This document shows positions 1-10,178 of a DNA stretch of 64,000 bases, piece after piece. The notes under the pieces are model-generated. The model ran no database searches. It saw only the letters and a program-made list of their open reading frames with translations, and was not told the DNA's origin. Every line of letters begins with the position of its first letter. Position 1 is the stretch's first letter. The stretch comes from Rhodospirillales bacterium (lineage in GTDB: Bacteria > Pseudomonadota > Alphaproteobacteria > Rhodospirillales > SHVQ01), in assembly GCA_009694195.1 (NCBI GenBank), contig SHVQ01000008.1, positions 1 to 64,000 of the forward strand. The letters are read 5' to 3'. Made by a program: the position numbers and the translations under genes.

Positions 1-128
1 GAACAGCGCCGCTTGCTTCATCGCAAGCTCGCTGCCTAAGATCAACCAACCAGATGAGGCCAACCCTCCACTAATTTACAACCCAATCTGTCCCAAATGT
101 TCTGACGACGCACAGCCCTTGTTTCTAA

Positions 129-203
129 TGGTGGGCGCGGCTGGGATCGAACCAGCGACCCCTACGATGTCACCGTAGTGCTCTCCCGCTGAGCTACGCG
201 CCC
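129..203 (-). tRNA. tRNA-Val (anticodon GAC)
   Basis: The minus strand folds as a complete cloverleaf. The 7-bp acceptor stem GGGCGCG pairs with CGCGCCC, the anticodon stem CTACG/CGTAG encloses the loop GTGACAT with anticodon GAC, the T arm carries TTCGATC, and a 3' CCA is encoded. GAC reads the valine codons GUC and GUU. No intron or mismatch is visible in the stems. Confidence 0.97.
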
Positions 204-280
204 GAATGCCGGGACCGGATGTCGCCCGCGCGCGACGTGAACGCGGAATTGACGGGCGGGCGACCGCGAGACCGAGAAGG

Positions 281-309
281 GTTCTAAAGCCCGGCCGCGC
301 CCTTGGCAA
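281..309 (-). promoter_or_regulatory. Putative sigma-70 type promoter for tRNA-Val
   Basis: On the minus strand TTGCCA (304-309) and TAGAAC (281-286) are separated by exactly 17 bp. The -35 box matches 5 of 6 consensus bases and the -10 box 4 of 6. The boxes lie about 78 bp upstream of the mature 5' end of the tRNA, which leaves room for a 5' leader removed by RNase P. This is a pattern match only. Confidence 0.45.
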
Positions 310-452
310 GCCTCGCGGGGCGGGAACCCCGGCCTCAAATTAAGCGTTGCGCCCAGGCGCCGCCTCCGATAACACCGAGGCCGGTTCCGGGCGAAGGCCG
401 AGACGGACGCGCCTGCGTCACGCCCGCGGCCATGGCTCGACCAAAAGGAGCG

Positions 453-1370
453 ATGGGCCTGCCTCCGCTGAACGAAAGTCTGCAACAGTCTGACGTGCCC
501 CTCGACGTCGAGTTCGCGCCGTACAGCATTCTTGCGCCGCTCAAGCAGCGGGCGCCGCTCGTTTTCTCCTCGCCCCACAGCGGCCGCGCATACCCCCCCG
601 ACTTTCTCGCGCTCACGCGGCTTCAACCTGCCGCCATGCGGCGCTCGGAGGACGCGTTCATCGACGACGTCTTCGGCGCGGCGCCCGAGCTCGGCGCGCC
701 CCTTCTTCGCGCCCACTTCCCGCGCGCGTACGTGGACGTCAACCGGGAAGCTTATGAGCTCGATCCCACCATGTTCGCGGACCCGTTGCCGCCCCACGCC
801 AACACGACGTCGCCCCGCGTCGCGGCGGGTCTTGGAACCATTCCCCGCGTCGTCGCCACGGGGGAGGAGATTTACGGCCGCCCCTTGAGCCTCGCCGACG
901 CCGAGCGGCGCATCGAGAACTACTACATCCCCTATCACGAGGCGCTGAAAGGCCTGATCGACCGGACGGTCGCCCGCTTCGGCTGCTGCCTTCTCGTCGA
1001 TTGTCATTCGATGCCGTCGATCGGCGGCCCGATGGATACGGATTCCGGGTTGAAGCGATTGGACGCCGTTCTCGGCGATTGCCATGGATCTTCGTGCGCG
1101 CCGTTCGTCACGGATACCGCGGAGCGTGCCATGGCGGCACTCGGTTTCCGGGTCGCACGCAACAATCCCTATGCCGGCGGGTTCACCACCCGCCACTACG
1201 GCCGTCCGCAACGCGGCACGCACGCGCTCCAGATCGAATTCAACCGTGTCCTCTATATGGACGAGATCAAGATCGAGCCCAAAAGCGGACTGGACGAGCT
1301 CAAGTCCCGCGTGCGTCGGCTGATCGAGGCGCTGATGGCGATGGACACCCGGCGCCTGCTTCCCCTATGA
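453..1370 (+). CDS. N-formylglutamate amidohydrolase family protein
   Basis: About 305 residues. The family hydrolyses N-formyl-L-glutamate to formate and glutamate (last step of one histidine-degradation route); some members act on other N-formyl amino acids. Family features visible are the early segment VFSSPHSGRAYP, then FPRAYVDVNREAYELDP, the metal-site stretch LLVDCHSMPS and the late ALQIEFNRVLYMDE. No other hut gene is nearby, so a dedicated histidine pathway is not supported. An in-frame ATG at 432 is the main alternative start; ATG 453 is preferred because AAAAGGAG lies just before it, although the spacing is short. The stop overlaps the next start (ATGA), suggesting translational coupling. 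Confidence 0.88.
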   Translation: MGLPPLNESLQQSDVPLDVEFAPYSILAPLKQRAPLVFSSPHSGRAYPPDFLALTRLQPAAMRRSEDAFIDDVFGAAPELGAPLLRAHFPRAYVDVNREAYELDPTMFADPLPPHANTTSPRVAAGLGTIPRVVATGEEIYGRPLSLADAERRIENYYIPYHEALKGLIDRTVARFGCCLLVDCHSMPSIGGPMDTDSGLKRLDAVLGDCHGSSCAPFVTDTAERAMAALGFRVARNNPYAGGFTTRHYGRPQRGTHALQIEFNRVLYMDEIKIEPKSGLDELKSRVRRLIEALMAMDTRRLLPL

Positions 1371-1933
1371 CGGCCTCGACGTCCGGCCGGCGCCTGGATC
1401 CTGCCCAGATCACCATTCGGGATGTGGAGGACGGGGACTTGCCGGCTGTTCAGGCGATCTATGCGGGTCACGTTCTGAACGGGCTCGCGAGCTTCGAGGA
1501 GACGCCGCCCGATCTTGCGGAAATGCGTCGCCGCTATGCCGCGATCCGGTCGGGGGGCTATCCGTATCGCGCGGCGATTCTCGGCGGTGCTCTAAAAGGC
1601 TACGCCTATGCGGCGGCCTATCGGGCCCGACCGGCGTACCGCAATACGGTCGAAGATTCCATCTATGTCGCGCCAGAGGCCGTCGGCCGCGGGATCGGCC
1701 GCCTTCTGCTTGCCGACCTGATCGACCGCTGCACGGAGCGCGATTTCCGTCAGATCGTGGCGATCATCGGGGATTCGGCCAATCGGCCGTCCATCGACCT
1801 GCATGCCAAGCTGGGCTTCCGCAACATCGGCACGCTCCAAAGCTGCGGCTTCAAGTTCGGCCGCTGGGTCGACAGCGTCATCATGCAGCGGGACCTGGGC
1901 GCCGGCGACAGGACCCTCCCCTCGCGGCCATAA
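1367..1933 (+). CDS. GNAT N-acetyltransferase, phosphinothricin acetyltransferase-like
   Basis: 188 residues. Predicted cytoplasmic acetyl-CoA-dependent N-acetyltransferase. It has the order of the PAT subgroup: ITIRDVEDGDLPAVQAIYA at the N-terminus, an ASFEETPP segment, then the acetyl-CoA binding loop VGRGIGRLLL and the C-terminal stretch NRPSIDLHAKLGFRNIG. Natural substrates of the subgroup are often methionine sulfone or sulfoximine-type compounds or other amino acids, so the substrate is left open. It starts inside the stop codon of the preceding amidohydrolase and is followed by a terminator-like hairpin, so the two genes form a short operon. Confidence 0.88.
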   Translation: MTASTSGRRLDPAQITIRDVEDGDLPAVQAIYAGHVLNGLASFEETPPDLAEMRRRYAAIRSGGYPYRAAILGGALKGYAYAAAYRARPAYRNTVEDSIYVAPEAVGRGIGRLLLADLIDRCTERDFRQIVAIIGDSANRPSIDLHAKLGFRNIGTLQSCGFKFGRWVDSVIMQRDLGAGDRTLPSRP

Positions 1934-1940
1934 AAGAAAA

Positions 1941-1968
1941 GGGCCGCTAAGAATGCGGCCCGAGTTTT
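1941..1968 (+). terminator. Probable rho-independent terminator of the amidohydrolase-GNAT pair
   Basis: A perfect 7-bp stem (GGGCCGC at 1941-1947, GCGGCCC at 1955-1961) with a 7-nt loop is followed by GAGTTTT. It begins eight bases after the GNAT stop codon. The T run is short, so termination may be partial. Confidence 0.6.
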
Positions 1969-2200
1969 GGGAGGAAACATCCAAGAAACGCAGTCTGAAA
2001 ACGAAAAACCATCTCCATGCTGCGTTGTACACTCTAACGCGAAAACAGCAAGGATTCAACGGAAAGCTCCAAAATCAGTCATGTGTGTGCGCTTAAGGAC
2101 ACACTCGTGGCGGTTCTGATCCAGAGGGCTTCAGTGAGCGGATTGGCCCGCCCCTTGCATGATAGTGCTTGGGTTTGGGAACGGAGGCTTGGCGAAAGTT

Positions 2201-3136
2201 ATGCGGTATTGGGGGCTGTGGGCTGCGGCGCTGCTTGCCACCTGGGGCGGCGACGCTCTCGGCGCGCCGACGCAAGTTACTGAAAGTCCTTGGAGTTTGT
2301 GCCGGAAGGAAACGTCCAAGCTGGAGCGGTCCGAGGGCATTCCGATGCACTTGCTGACCGCCATCTCGCTCGCCGAATCGGGCCGCTGGGACGAGACCAG
2401 CCGGGCAAGCGCTGCCTGGCCGTGGACCGTCATGGCCGAAGGCGAGGGGCGCTTCTATGACACCAAGGAACAAGCGGTAGCCGAAGTGCGCAAGCTGCAG
2501 CGGCGCGGCGTCTCCAACATCGACGTCGGTTGCATGCAGATCAACCTTGGCTACCACGGGCAGCACTTTGCCAACCTGGAGCAGGCCTTCGACCCTGCCG
2601 CCAATACCCGCTACGCGGCCCAGTACCTGAAGCAGATGTACGGGACGGCCAAGGACTGGAATCAGGCCGCCGGCTTCTACCACTCGACGACCCCCGAACG
2701 GACCGAGCACTACAAGACGAAGGTCGCGAAAATCTGGGACAACGAGCGCCGGACGCCGACCGAGCAGCGGAGCGCGCCGGTCCAGACGACCGCCGAGCTG
2801 ATCGGCCGCAATTTCATCGACACCGCGAGGACCGCTTGGCTCAACCAGCAGTTCCGCACCGCCCGCGAGGCGGAACGGAAGACGGCGACAACGGCGGACC
2901 CCTCCGAAATCAGACGGAAGCAGATGAGCGCTTTCCGCGACGCCCGCACGAGCCTCGTCGCCGCCGCCGACCTCGCGGCCCGCCGCCGCGCAGAAGTGGA
3001 AAGCGAGCGGAAGCAAGTGCTCGATGCTCGCCTGCGGACGGAGGCTCAGAACCGTGTCGCGCAGCGCCGGCAAGTCGACCTTGAAAACTGGCGCCGCCGT
3101 GTGCAGGTAAGCGCGAGCGCCGCCGGAGAATCCTGA
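2201..3136 (+). CDS. Exported lytic transglycosylase (SLT fold)
   Basis: 311 residues. Predicted periplasmic enzyme that cleaves the MurNAc-GlcNAc bond of peptidoglycan. The N-terminus is a signal peptide (MRYWGLWAAALLATWGGDALGA) followed by a short mature start. The catalytic glutamate is in AISLAESGRWD and the family motif GCMQINL follows about 75 residues later. The last 100 residues are rich in Arg, Glu and Ala and look helical, possibly coiled coil. ATG 2159 would put 14 residues ahead of the signal peptide; ATG 2201 is chosen because it begins a normal signal sequence. It is convergent with the CoA-transferase, 10 bp apart. Confidence 0.85.
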   Translation: MRYWGLWAAALLATWGGDALGAPTQVTESPWSLCRKETSKLERSEGIPMHLLTAISLAESGRWDETSRASAAWPWTVMAEGEGRFYDTKEQAVAEVRKLQRRGVSNIDVGCMQINLGYHGQHFANLEQAFDPAANTRYAAQYLKQMYGTAKDWNQAAGFYHSTTPERTEHYKTKVAKIWDNERRTPTEQRSAPVQTTAELIGRNFIDTARTAWLNQQFRTAREAERKTATTADPSEIRRKQMSAFRDARTSLVAAADLAARRRAEVESERKQVLDARLRTEAQNRVAQRRQVDLENWRRRVQVSASAAGES

Positions 3137-3146
3137 CGCTCCGCCT

Positions 3147-4367
3147 CTAAATCACTCCCGATTGGCGCAGCCGATCAATCTCCGCCTGCGGCAAGCCAAG
3201 CAAATCCCGAAGCACCGTATCGGTCGCGTTCCCGAGCGGAGGACCGAGGTTTGTAACCCGCCCTGGCGTCTGTGAGAGCTTCGGCAGCACGTTCGGGATC
3301 ACCACGTCGCCCAAATCCTTGTCGTTGACCTCGACGAGAACCTCACGCGCGCGAAAGTGGGGATCGGCGAAGATATCGGCAATCGTATTGAGCGGCCCGC
3401 ACGGGACCTCGTTGGCGAGACAGATCTCCATCACGCGGTCGCGCGAGAGCGAGCCCGTCCATTCGCCGACCAGGCGATCGACCTCCGCCCGCGCCGCGAG
3501 CCGCTTCCGTTGAGGCCCGAACGCCTCCGGGCCCGCGAGCGACGGACGCCCCATCGCTTCCGCCAGACGCTGGAACATCTTGTCGGACGTGCAGGCGATC
3601 GCGATCCATTTGCCGTCCTCCGTGGAAAAATGGCCGTGCGGGCAAGCGTTCCGGGTGCCGATGCCTTCGCGCTCGCGGACGATGCCGTTCCTCGCGTAGG
3701 CGGGGGCGATCTCGTCGAGCACGCGGAAGATCGATTCGTAGAGCCCAACGTCGATCACCTGGCCGACGCCTGTCCGGTCGCGATGCCGGAGCGCCAGCAT
3801 GACGCCGAAGGCGCCGTGCAGGCCCGCGATGTAATCCGCGAGCGACGTCGAGCCGGGCGTCACCGGAGCCTCGCCGGGCATGCCCGCGAGATGGCTGAGG
3901 CCGCCGACCGCGTGCGCGATGCGGGCGAAGCCGGGACGGTCCTTGTAAGGGCCGGTCTGGCCATATCCGGAGATGCGGAGCAGGACGAGCCCCGGGTTGA
4001 CCGCGCTCAGTTCCTCCCAGCCGAGCCCCCATTTCTCGAGCGTGCCGGGCCGGAAGTTTTCGCAAACGACGTCGCTTTTCCGGACCAGATTCTTGAACAG
4101 AGCGGCTCCCTCAGGGACCCGCAAATTCAGCGTCACGGAGACCTTGTTTCGCCCTTCCGACAGCCACGCGAGTGTCGAATCCTTTCGCTCGGTCGGCGTT
4201 CCGAATTGACGGAACGGATCGCCCGTGCCCGGCTGCTCGATCTTGATCACCTCCGCGCCGAACTCGCCCAACATCCCGGCGGCATACGGGGCGGCGATGA
4301 AGGTCGCGGCGTCGAGCACGCGGATGCCCTGCAACGGCAAGGGCGACGGTTTCGCGGGCGACGTCAC
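3147..4367 (-). CDS. CaiB/BaiF family CoA-transferase (family III)
   Basis: 406 residues. Family III CoA-transferases move CoA between carboxylic acids through a covalent aspartyl intermediate. Visible hallmarks are [18 protein letters not shown] at the start, [24 protein letters not shown], and the central segment [16 protein letters not shown] with the family aspartate region downstream. A GTG at 4367 gives the expected family N-terminus; upstream ATG 4481 would add 38 arginine-rich residues that run into the preceding gene and is rejected. It lies 34 bp downstream of the hydratase gene on the same strand. Substrate is not readable from sequence, but this pairing recalls mesaconyl-CoA transferase/hydratase and itaconate-type clusters. 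Confidence 0.85.
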   Translation of the reverse strand: MTSPAKPSPLPLQGIRVLDAATFIAAPYAAGMLGEFGAEVIKIEQPGTGDPFRQFGTPTERKDSTLAWLSEGRNKVSVTLNLRVPEGAALFKNLVRKSDVVCENFRPGTLEKWGLGWEELSAVNPGLVLLRISGYGQTGPYKDRPGFARIAHAVGGLSHLAGMPGEAPVTPGSTSLADYIAGLHGAFGVMLALRHRDRTGVGQVIDVGLYESIFRVLDEIAPAYARNGIVREREGIGTRNACPHGHFSTEDGKWIAIACTSDKMFQRLAEAMGRPSLAGPEAFGPQRKRLAARAEVDRLVGEWTGSLSRDRVMEICLANEVPCGPLNTIADIFADPHFRAREVLVEVNDKDLGDVVIPNVLPKLSQTPGRVTNLGPPLGNATDTVLRDLLGLPQAEIDRLRQSGVI

Positions 4368-4401
4368 GGCGCCGCTTCCGCAACGGGACGCGCGCGGCTG
4401 C

Positions 4402-5256
4402 TCATCGCGGGCCCGCAAACCGCGCGTTCGCCGACATGGCGAGCGCCCCGTCCGGCCCCGCCGCCCACAGCTCCGCGCCATCGTCCTTCGGCGTCCCCGA
4501 GAGCGTGAACGGCTCCCCCGCGATCAAGGGACTGAGACCGCGGAACTCGAAATGCGTGAGCGCCCGCCCGCCCTCCCGCCGGCAGAGATCCATCAGAAGC
4601 GTTGCAATCAACGGGCCGTGGACGAGCAGTCCCCGATAGCCTTCGGTCCCGACCGCGTAAGGATGGTCGTAGTGGATGCGGTGGCCGTTCATCGTGAGCG
4701 CGGAATAGCGGAACAAGAGCACGGAGTCCGGACGAACCGTTCGCCGCCAGAGTCCGAATGACGGCGCCGGCTTCGGTGGCGGGAGCGCCGCGCCCGGCTG
4801 CGGCGCTTCGCGGTAGACGATGTCGTGTTCTTCGACCAGCGCGACGCCATCCGTCCCCGCGACCTCGTGACGGACGACGACGAAAATCATGGCGCCCGTC
4901 CGGCCCTCTTTCAACGTCACGTCGCGAATTTCGCTCGTCCGCGTCACCGCCTCGCCGATGCGGAGCGGGCGCGCGAATTCAAGCCTGCCGCCGGCCCACA
5001 TACGGCGCGGCAGCGGCACGGGCGGAAGAAAGCCGCCACGCTTCGGGTGCCCGTCGGGCCCCAGCTCCGATTGGCGCGCGGGTTCGAGGAAATAGAGCCA
5101 ATGCGCGCCCGGCGGCAGGGGATCGCCCGGAGCAGGAACCGAGGGCTCGTCATCGAGCAACGCGGAAAAGGCCCGCAAGGGCGCCGGAGTCAGGCTATCC
5201 GCGGATATCGATCGGCGGCCGATCCATGGGCGCAATTGATCGATGTCGACGTTCAT
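4402..5256 (-). CDS. HTD2/FAS1-type hot-dog acyl-CoA dehydratase, mesaconyl-C4-CoA hydratase-like
   Basis: 284 residues, the normal length for the double hot-dog MaoC-related family that includes 3-methylfumaryl-CoA (mesaconyl-C4-CoA) hydratase. The N-terminal half contains [20 protein letters not shown], typical of this family, and the C-terminal half has [16 protein letters not shown], the hydratase motif with Asp/His, followed by [16 protein letters not shown]. The predicted reaction is reversible hydration of an enoyl-CoA. It is the first gene of a two-gene minus-strand unit with the CaiB CoA-transferase. The precise substrate is inferred only from the partner gene. Confidence 0.82.
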   Translation of the reverse strand: MNVDIDQLRPWIGRRSISADSLTPAPLRAFSALLDDEPSVPAPGDPLPPGAHWLYFLEPARQSELGPDGHPKRGGFLPPVPLPRRMWAGGRLEFARPLRIGEAVTRTSEIRDVTLKEGRTGAMIFVVVRHEVAGTDGVALVEEHDIVYREAPQPGAALPPPKPAPSFGLWRRTVRPDSVLLFRYSALTMNGHRIHYDHPYAVGTEGYRGLLVHGPLIATLLMDLCRREGGRALTHFEFRGLSPLIAGEPFTLSGTPKDDGAELWAAGPDGALAMSANARFAGPR

Positions 5257-5431
5257 ATGCTAAGAATTTGCGCACATCTTGGGTGCGTTATTCCTTCAGA
5301 ACCTGCGGGTGCACTCGCGCCAGAACGATCCCATACAGCGATTTCGAAAGCCATCTGAAAGAGGGCCGCGGCACCGAGATCAAAGTGTACAAACGGGCGA
5401 TTTTTTCGGCTCCGTGCTACCATTCCGTTCG

Positions 5432-5833
5432 ATGGCTATTTCTTCGGGCATGCTCGCCAACGCGCTCCTCGTGCTGCACGTCGGCATCGTTTTTTTCATC
5501 GTCGCCGGGCAGGCGATGATCCTTATCGGCTGGGCCGCGGGCTGGCGGTGGACCCGCAATGTCGCCTTCCGCCTGGCCCACCTCGGCACGATCGCAGTCG
5601 TCGTCGCGCAGACGTGGCTCGGACAGCTTTGCCCGCTCACCCTTTGGGAAAACGAGCTCCGCCGTGACGCAGGCGCGGAAGGCTACGGCGAGAGTTTTAT
5701 CGCCTACTGGCTTGCCCGCGGGCTCTACTGGTCCGTTCCCCATTGGATGTTCGTCGCCGCCTACAGCGCCTTCGGCGCGCTCGTGCTGCTGACGATGGTC
5801 GCCTATCCCGCGGGGAAAACGCGCCGTCAGTAG
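5432..5833 (+). CDS. DUF2784 family membrane protein
   Basis: 133 residues with about four hydrophobic segments. It matches the DUF2784 pattern: an N-terminal helix with LLVLHVGIVFFIVAGQAMIL, a central WLGQLCPLTLWENELRRDAG segment and GESFIAYWLARGLYW. Function is unknown; it is an inner-membrane protein. ATG 5432 is chosen because it starts directly before the first membrane helix; the reading frame is open to 5279 but that extension is arginine-rich and unlike the family. It is convergent with the acyl-CoA dehydrogenase gene, with a 7-bp overlap of the 3' ends. Confidence 0.85.
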   Translation: MAISSGMLANALLVLHVGIVFFIVAGQAMILIGWAAGWRWTRNVAFRLAHLGTIAVVVAQTWLGQLCPLTLWENELRRDAGAEGYGESFIAYWLARGLYWSVPHWMFVAAYSAFGALVLLTMVAYPAGKTRRQ

Positions 5834-6978
5834 GAGCGCGGTAGCTCGAGCACGTGCTCGGCGAGGTAGGCGAGGATCAGGTTGGTGGAGATCGGCGCCA
5901 CCTGGTAAAGGCGCGTTTCGCGGAACTTGCGCTCGACGTCGAATTCCTCGGCGAACCCGAAGCCGCCGTGGGTCTGCAGGCACATATCGGCCGCCTGCCA
6001 TGAGGCGTCCGCCGCCAGCAGCTTCGCCATGTTGGCCTCGGCCCCGCACGGCTCGTCCCGGTCGAACATTTGGGCCGCCTTCGCGACCATGAGCGCCGCC
6101 GCCTCGGATGCCGCGTAGGCCCGCGCGATCGGAAACTGAACGCCCTGGTTCTGCCCGATCGGGCGGCCGAACACGTTGCGCTCGCGCGCGTAGTCGCGGG
6201 CCTTCCGGATGAACCAACGCGCATCGCCGATGCACTCGGCCGCGATCAGGATGCGCTCGGCGTTCATCCCGTCGAGGACGTGACGGAACCCGCTGCCCTC
6301 CTCGCCGATCAGGCTCGTGGCGGGGATGCGCAGATCGTCGAAGAACACCTCCGTCGTCGCGTGATTGATCATCGCGCGGATCGGCTTGATGGTGAGGCCG
6401 CGGCCTTTCGCCGCCTGCATGTCGACGAGAAAGACGGACATCCCGAGGTGCGGCTTCTCCACCTGCTCGCGCGGCGTCGTGCGCGCAAGCAGGAGCATCA
6501 GGTCGGAGTGCTCGGCCCGCGACATCCACACCTTCTGGCCGCGGATGACGTACGCATCGCCGTCGCGCCGGGCGGTCGTGCGGATGCGGCTGGTATCGGT
6601 GCCGCTCGTCGGCTCGGTGACGCCGAATGCCTGGAGCCTCAGCTTGCCCGCCGCGATCTTCGGGAGAACGCTTTTCTTCTGCGCCTCGCTGCCGTGCCGC
6701 AGCAAGGTTCCCATCGTATACATCTGCGCGTGGCAGGCGGCGCCGTTTCCGCCGCTCTTGTGGACCTCCTCGAGGATCGCCGCAGCGGCCTCGACGCCGA
6801 GCCCGCTGCCGCCGTAGGCCTCCGGGATCAGCACCGCGAGAAAACCGGCTTCCGTCAGCGCCTGGACGAAGGCCTCGGGATAGGCGCGGTCGCGATCGAG
6901 CGCACGCCAGTATTCACCCGGAAATTTCGCGCACAGCGCGCGGACGGAATCGCGGATTTCGGGGAAGCTCTCGGCCAT
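5827..6978 (-). CDS. Acyl-CoA dehydrogenase
   Basis: 383 residues, the normal length of FAD-dependent acyl-CoA dehydrogenases that introduce a 2,3-double bond in an acyl-CoA and pass electrons to ETF. Visible signatures are [18 protein letters not shown] (FAD/substrate segment), [33 protein letters not shown] and, near the C-terminus, [20 protein letters not shown] followed by [11 protein letters not shown]. The chain-length class and catalytic base cannot be fixed by eye. It is on the same strand as the hydratase and CaiB genes but separated from them by the oppositely oriented DUF2784 gene. Confidence 0.9.
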   Translation of the reverse strand: MAESFPEIRDSVRALCAKFPGEYWRALDRDRAYPEAFVQALTEAGFLAVLIPEAYGGSGLGVEAAAAILEEVHKSGGNGAACHAQMYTMGTLLRHGSEAQKKSVLPKIAAGKLRLQAFGVTEPTSGTDTSRIRTTARRDGDAYVIRGQKVWMSRAEHSDLMLLLARTTPREQVEKPHLGMSVFLVDMQAAKGRGLTIKPIRAMINHATTEVFFDDLRIPATSLIGEEGSGFRHVLDGMNAERILIAAECIGDARWFIRKARDYARERNVFGRPIGQNQGVQFPIARAYAASEAAALMVAKAAQMFDRDEPCGAEANMAKLLAADASWQAADMCLQTHGGFGFAEEFDVERKFRETRLYQVAPISTNLILAYLAEHVLELPRSY

Positions 6979-7143
6979 GGCGGCCCTTTCCGAAGCAAGC
7001 GGCCTGAGCCCGACGTTGTAGCCGACCGGGAGCGGGGTTGGCCAGCACGGGATGCGACACCGCCCCTCGGTTGCCGTGCGGCACGGAGTGGGGCATCATC
7101 CGGCCGCGGCGCACACGACACTCTCTACGAAAGGTCCATTCCC

Positions 7144-7827
<684 letters not shown>

Positions 7828-7835
7828 CCCCGTCG

Positions 7836-8570
7836 TCACCCGACCACGAGCCCTGCCCCGCCCCGCTCGCGCAAGAACCGGAGCGCCTGCACGAACTCGA
7901 GTCCCGTGCGCGTCGCTTCCGCCGGCGGCGCCTCGCCGAACGCGAGGTAGTCGGCGCGGTTCGACGTGCGGAATGAAAGAGTATGCCGGTCGGAGAACGC
8001 GCGGCTCACGTTCTGCTTCCGGACCTGCAGCATCATGATGCGGTCGGAGATCGCGTGCAGCTTCGGGGGGATCAGCGCCCACAGCGACGCCAGGTGAAAC
8101 GCCGGCCGGAACAGGATCATGCTGCTGACGGCGGCAAAATTCTCGCCGTCCGCATCCTTGCAGCGCCCGAGCGGCGTCCCGTCGAGCCGGTGGAGATACC
8201 GGTGCGAGAAGCAGATCGCCGCCCCGGTCTCCCGGCGCAGCGCGACCAGCGATGCGAGGTGATCGGGCGCGTACCAGTGATCCGCATCGAGGTAGGCGAT
8301 CGCATCGTACCCTTGCCCGATGGCGCTCAAGGACCCGATGGCGCGCGGCGTGTTGCCGTAATCGGCGTGGCGAACCGGGAGGCGGATATGCTGCGCCGTC
8401 CAGCGGTCGACCTCGGCCATGGGCCGGCCGTCCGCCACCAACACGTGGGTTGCCGGGTGGGTCTGCGCTTGCACGCTCGCGTGGCATTGGCGCAGCCATT
8501 CCGGCGTGGTCGCGTAATAGGGCGTGACCACGGCGATGCATGCGTCGGACGTCTCTCCCCCTTCTGCCAT
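7836..8570 (-). CDS. Family 2 glycosyltransferase
   Basis: 244 residues. The GT-A fold start CIAVVTPYYATTPEWLRQC and the nucleotide-sugar/metal motif YLDADHWYAPDHL are clear, followed by a CFSHRYLHRLDG segment. Both sugar donor and acceptor are unknown. ATG 8570 is chosen over ATG 8645 because an AGGGGG ribosome site precedes it by four bases and because the GT fold starts soon after. No polysaccharide cluster adjoins it; manC, 27 kb away, is the only sugar-nucleotide gene in the window. Confidence 0.85.
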   Translation of the reverse strand: MAEGGETSDACIAVVTPYYATTPEWLRQCHASVQAQTHPATHVLVADGRPMAEVDRWTAQHIRLPVRHADYGNTPRAIGSLSAIGQGYDAIAYLDADHWYAPDHLASLVALRRETGAAICFSHRYLHRLDGTPLGRCKDADGENFAAVSSMILFRPAFHLASLWALIPPKLHAISDRIMMLQVRKQNVSRAFSDRHTLSFRTSNRADYLAFGEAPPAEATRTGLEFVQALRFLRERGGAGLVVG

Positions 8571-8736
8571 CGGGCCCCCTGGCCGCGCCTTTTGTCGTGA
8601 GGGTAAGGACAGGCTAAGCCGGAGTCGATATGCCGGCGAATTCATCCCGATTCACCGGCCGTTAACTCCTGCAGCCTATGATCGAGCGTGGGACCTGTGC
8701 TTGCGGCTCGCTCGGGCGGGCCAACGGAGCGAAGAA

Positions 8737-8835
8737 ATGACCTTCCTCAAAGCCTTGGCGGTGGCGATTCCGCTGATGTTGCTGTCTATCGCATTGATGG
8801 CGCCGCACGGCGTCTGGATGCCTTTCGCATTCTGA
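8737..8835 (+). CDS. Possible 32-residue single-pass membrane peptide
   Basis: A short frame with a purine-rich GGAGCGAAGAA directly before ATG. It encodes one strongly hydrophobic segment (LALAVAIPLMLLSIALMA is close to its core) with an N-terminal lysine. It lies in the otherwise empty 303-bp gap between the glycosyltransferase and the first MFS gene, 113 bp upstream of the latter and on the same strand. No family is recognised; it may be a small membrane protein or chance. Confidence 0.3.
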   Translation: MTFLKALAVAIPLMLLSIALMAPHGVWMPFAF

Positions 8836-8948
8836 TCGCGTCCCCGGCGGCGGCATGCGCCATTTGCGCTGCCCCTGCCGGCGTTCCAAGCTAAAGTAGC
8901 CTCGCCCGCAACGCGGCGTAACGTTGCCGCGAAAGGGGGAGGGCTCGG

Positions 8949-10136
8949 TTGCGCCATCTCCATGTTCCCGTCTGGCTCGACACCTCGAGCAAGTCCCGCG
9001 CCGCATTTGCCATCCTGTTCATGCTGGATGGGTTTACGCGGGCGGCCGTCGTCACGGTCATCCCGATCGAGGCGTACGCGCAGCTCCAGGACGTCCAGAA
9101 GGTAAGCCTGCTGTTCTTCGGCGCGAGCTGCATGGGCCTGATCGCGAGCCTTGGCGTCCCTTCCCTCGTCCATTACCTCACGCGCCGCTGGGTCTACAGC
9201 CTGGGCAACCTTCTGATGGTTGCGGCCGCGGCGTTCTTTTCGCTGGGAACGCTTCCCGGCCTGGCGACCGGCATGGTTCTCCAGGTCGTTGCCACGGCCT
9301 GTGTCGAGATTCCGCTCAACCTCTACCTGATGGACCACGTTCGCCGGCAGGACATGGGCCGATTTGAGCCCGTGCGCGTGTTCTACGCCGCGTTCGTGTG
9401 GGTGCTCGGTCCCGCGCTCGGCGTATTCCTGAAGACCCACGTCGCGCCGTGGGCCCCGTTCATCCTCGTGGCCGCGATGGCGATCTTCGCCGTCGGCTAC
9501 TTTTGGTTCCTCCGGCTGACGGACGATCCCGGCGTCACGTCGAAGCGGAGGCCGGCGCCCAACCCGCTCCGCTATCTCCCCCGCTATTTCACCCAGCCGC
9601 GCCTCAGGCTCGCCTGGATACTGGCCATGGGGCGCAACGGCTGGTGGACCATGTTTTTCATCTACGGGCCGCTCTACGTCGTGACGTCCGGGCTCGGCGA
9701 GCTCATGAGCGGGGCGATCATATCGATCGCCAACTGCTCCTATTTCCTGGTCCCTTTGTGGGGCTGGATCGGAAAGCGGTTCGGCATCCGCGCGCTTCTG
9801 ATAGGCGGATTCGGGATCGGAGGGGCGCTCACGCTCGCGGTGGCGGTTGTTGCCGGCGCGCCGTGGGCCGGGATCGCCGTTCTGATCTTCGCGGCCGTCG
9901 GTGCGAGCGCCGTCGACGGCGCCGGGAACGTGCCGTTTCTCCGCGCCGTTCACCCGTTCGAGCGGGGCGAGATGACGGCTGTCTTCACGACATACCGGCA
10001 CATCGGGCAACTTGGTGTTCCGGCGCTCTACTCGGCAATCCTGCAGGTATTCCATTTGCCGGCGGTCTTCGTGGCAAGCGGACTTTCCATGGTGGTACTC
10101 GCGTTCTATTCCCATTACATTCCCCGCCGCATGTAG
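8949..10136 (+). CDS. MFS transporter, tandem paralogue 1 of 4
   Basis: 395 residues with about 12 hydrophobic segments. It begins with TTG preceded by the purine-rich AAAGGGGGAGGG. The MFS character shows in paired transmembrane halves and in charged loops such as RRQDMGRFEP in the centre and GKRFGIRALL in the second half. Together with the three following genes it shares the signatures QPRLRLAW, VTSGLGE, FLRAV followed by ERGEMTAVF, and a C-terminal Y-x-P-R-R-M. No substrate can be assigned. The neighbouring gene follows after 42 bp. Confidence 0.85.
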   Translation: MRHLHVPVWLDTSSKSRAAFAILFMLDGFTRAAVVTVIPIEAYAQLQDVQKVSLLFFGASCMGLIASLGVPSLVHYLTRRWVYSLGNLLMVAAAAFFSLGTLPGLATGMVLQVVATACVEIPLNLYLMDHVRRQDMGRFEPVRVFYAAFVWVLGPALGVFLKTHVAPWAPFILVAAMAIFAVGYFWFLRLTDDPGVTSKRRPAPNPLRYLPRYFTQPRLRLAWILAMGRNGWWTMFFIYGPLYVVTSGLGELMSGAIISIANCSYFLVPLWGWIGKRFGIRALLIGGFGIGGALTLAVAVVAGAPWAGIAVLIFAAVGASAVDGAGNVPFLRAVHPFERGEMTAVFTTYRHIGQLGVPALYSAILQVFHLPAVFVASGLSMVVLAFYSHYIPRRM

Positions 10137-10178
10137 CTGAGCGTCGCCCCGTTCCCCCGGAGGCTCCGAAAAGATCCC

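Noticed and set aside
1-128. Possible gene fragment at the window start
   Set aside because: No reading frame with recognisable coding character; the region is plain sequence downstream of the tRNA on the minus strand, without a clear terminator.
6070-7143. N-terminal extension of the FAH-family gene by 358 codons
   Set aside because: The extension is antisense to the acyl-CoA dehydrogenase; homology begins at ATG 7144.
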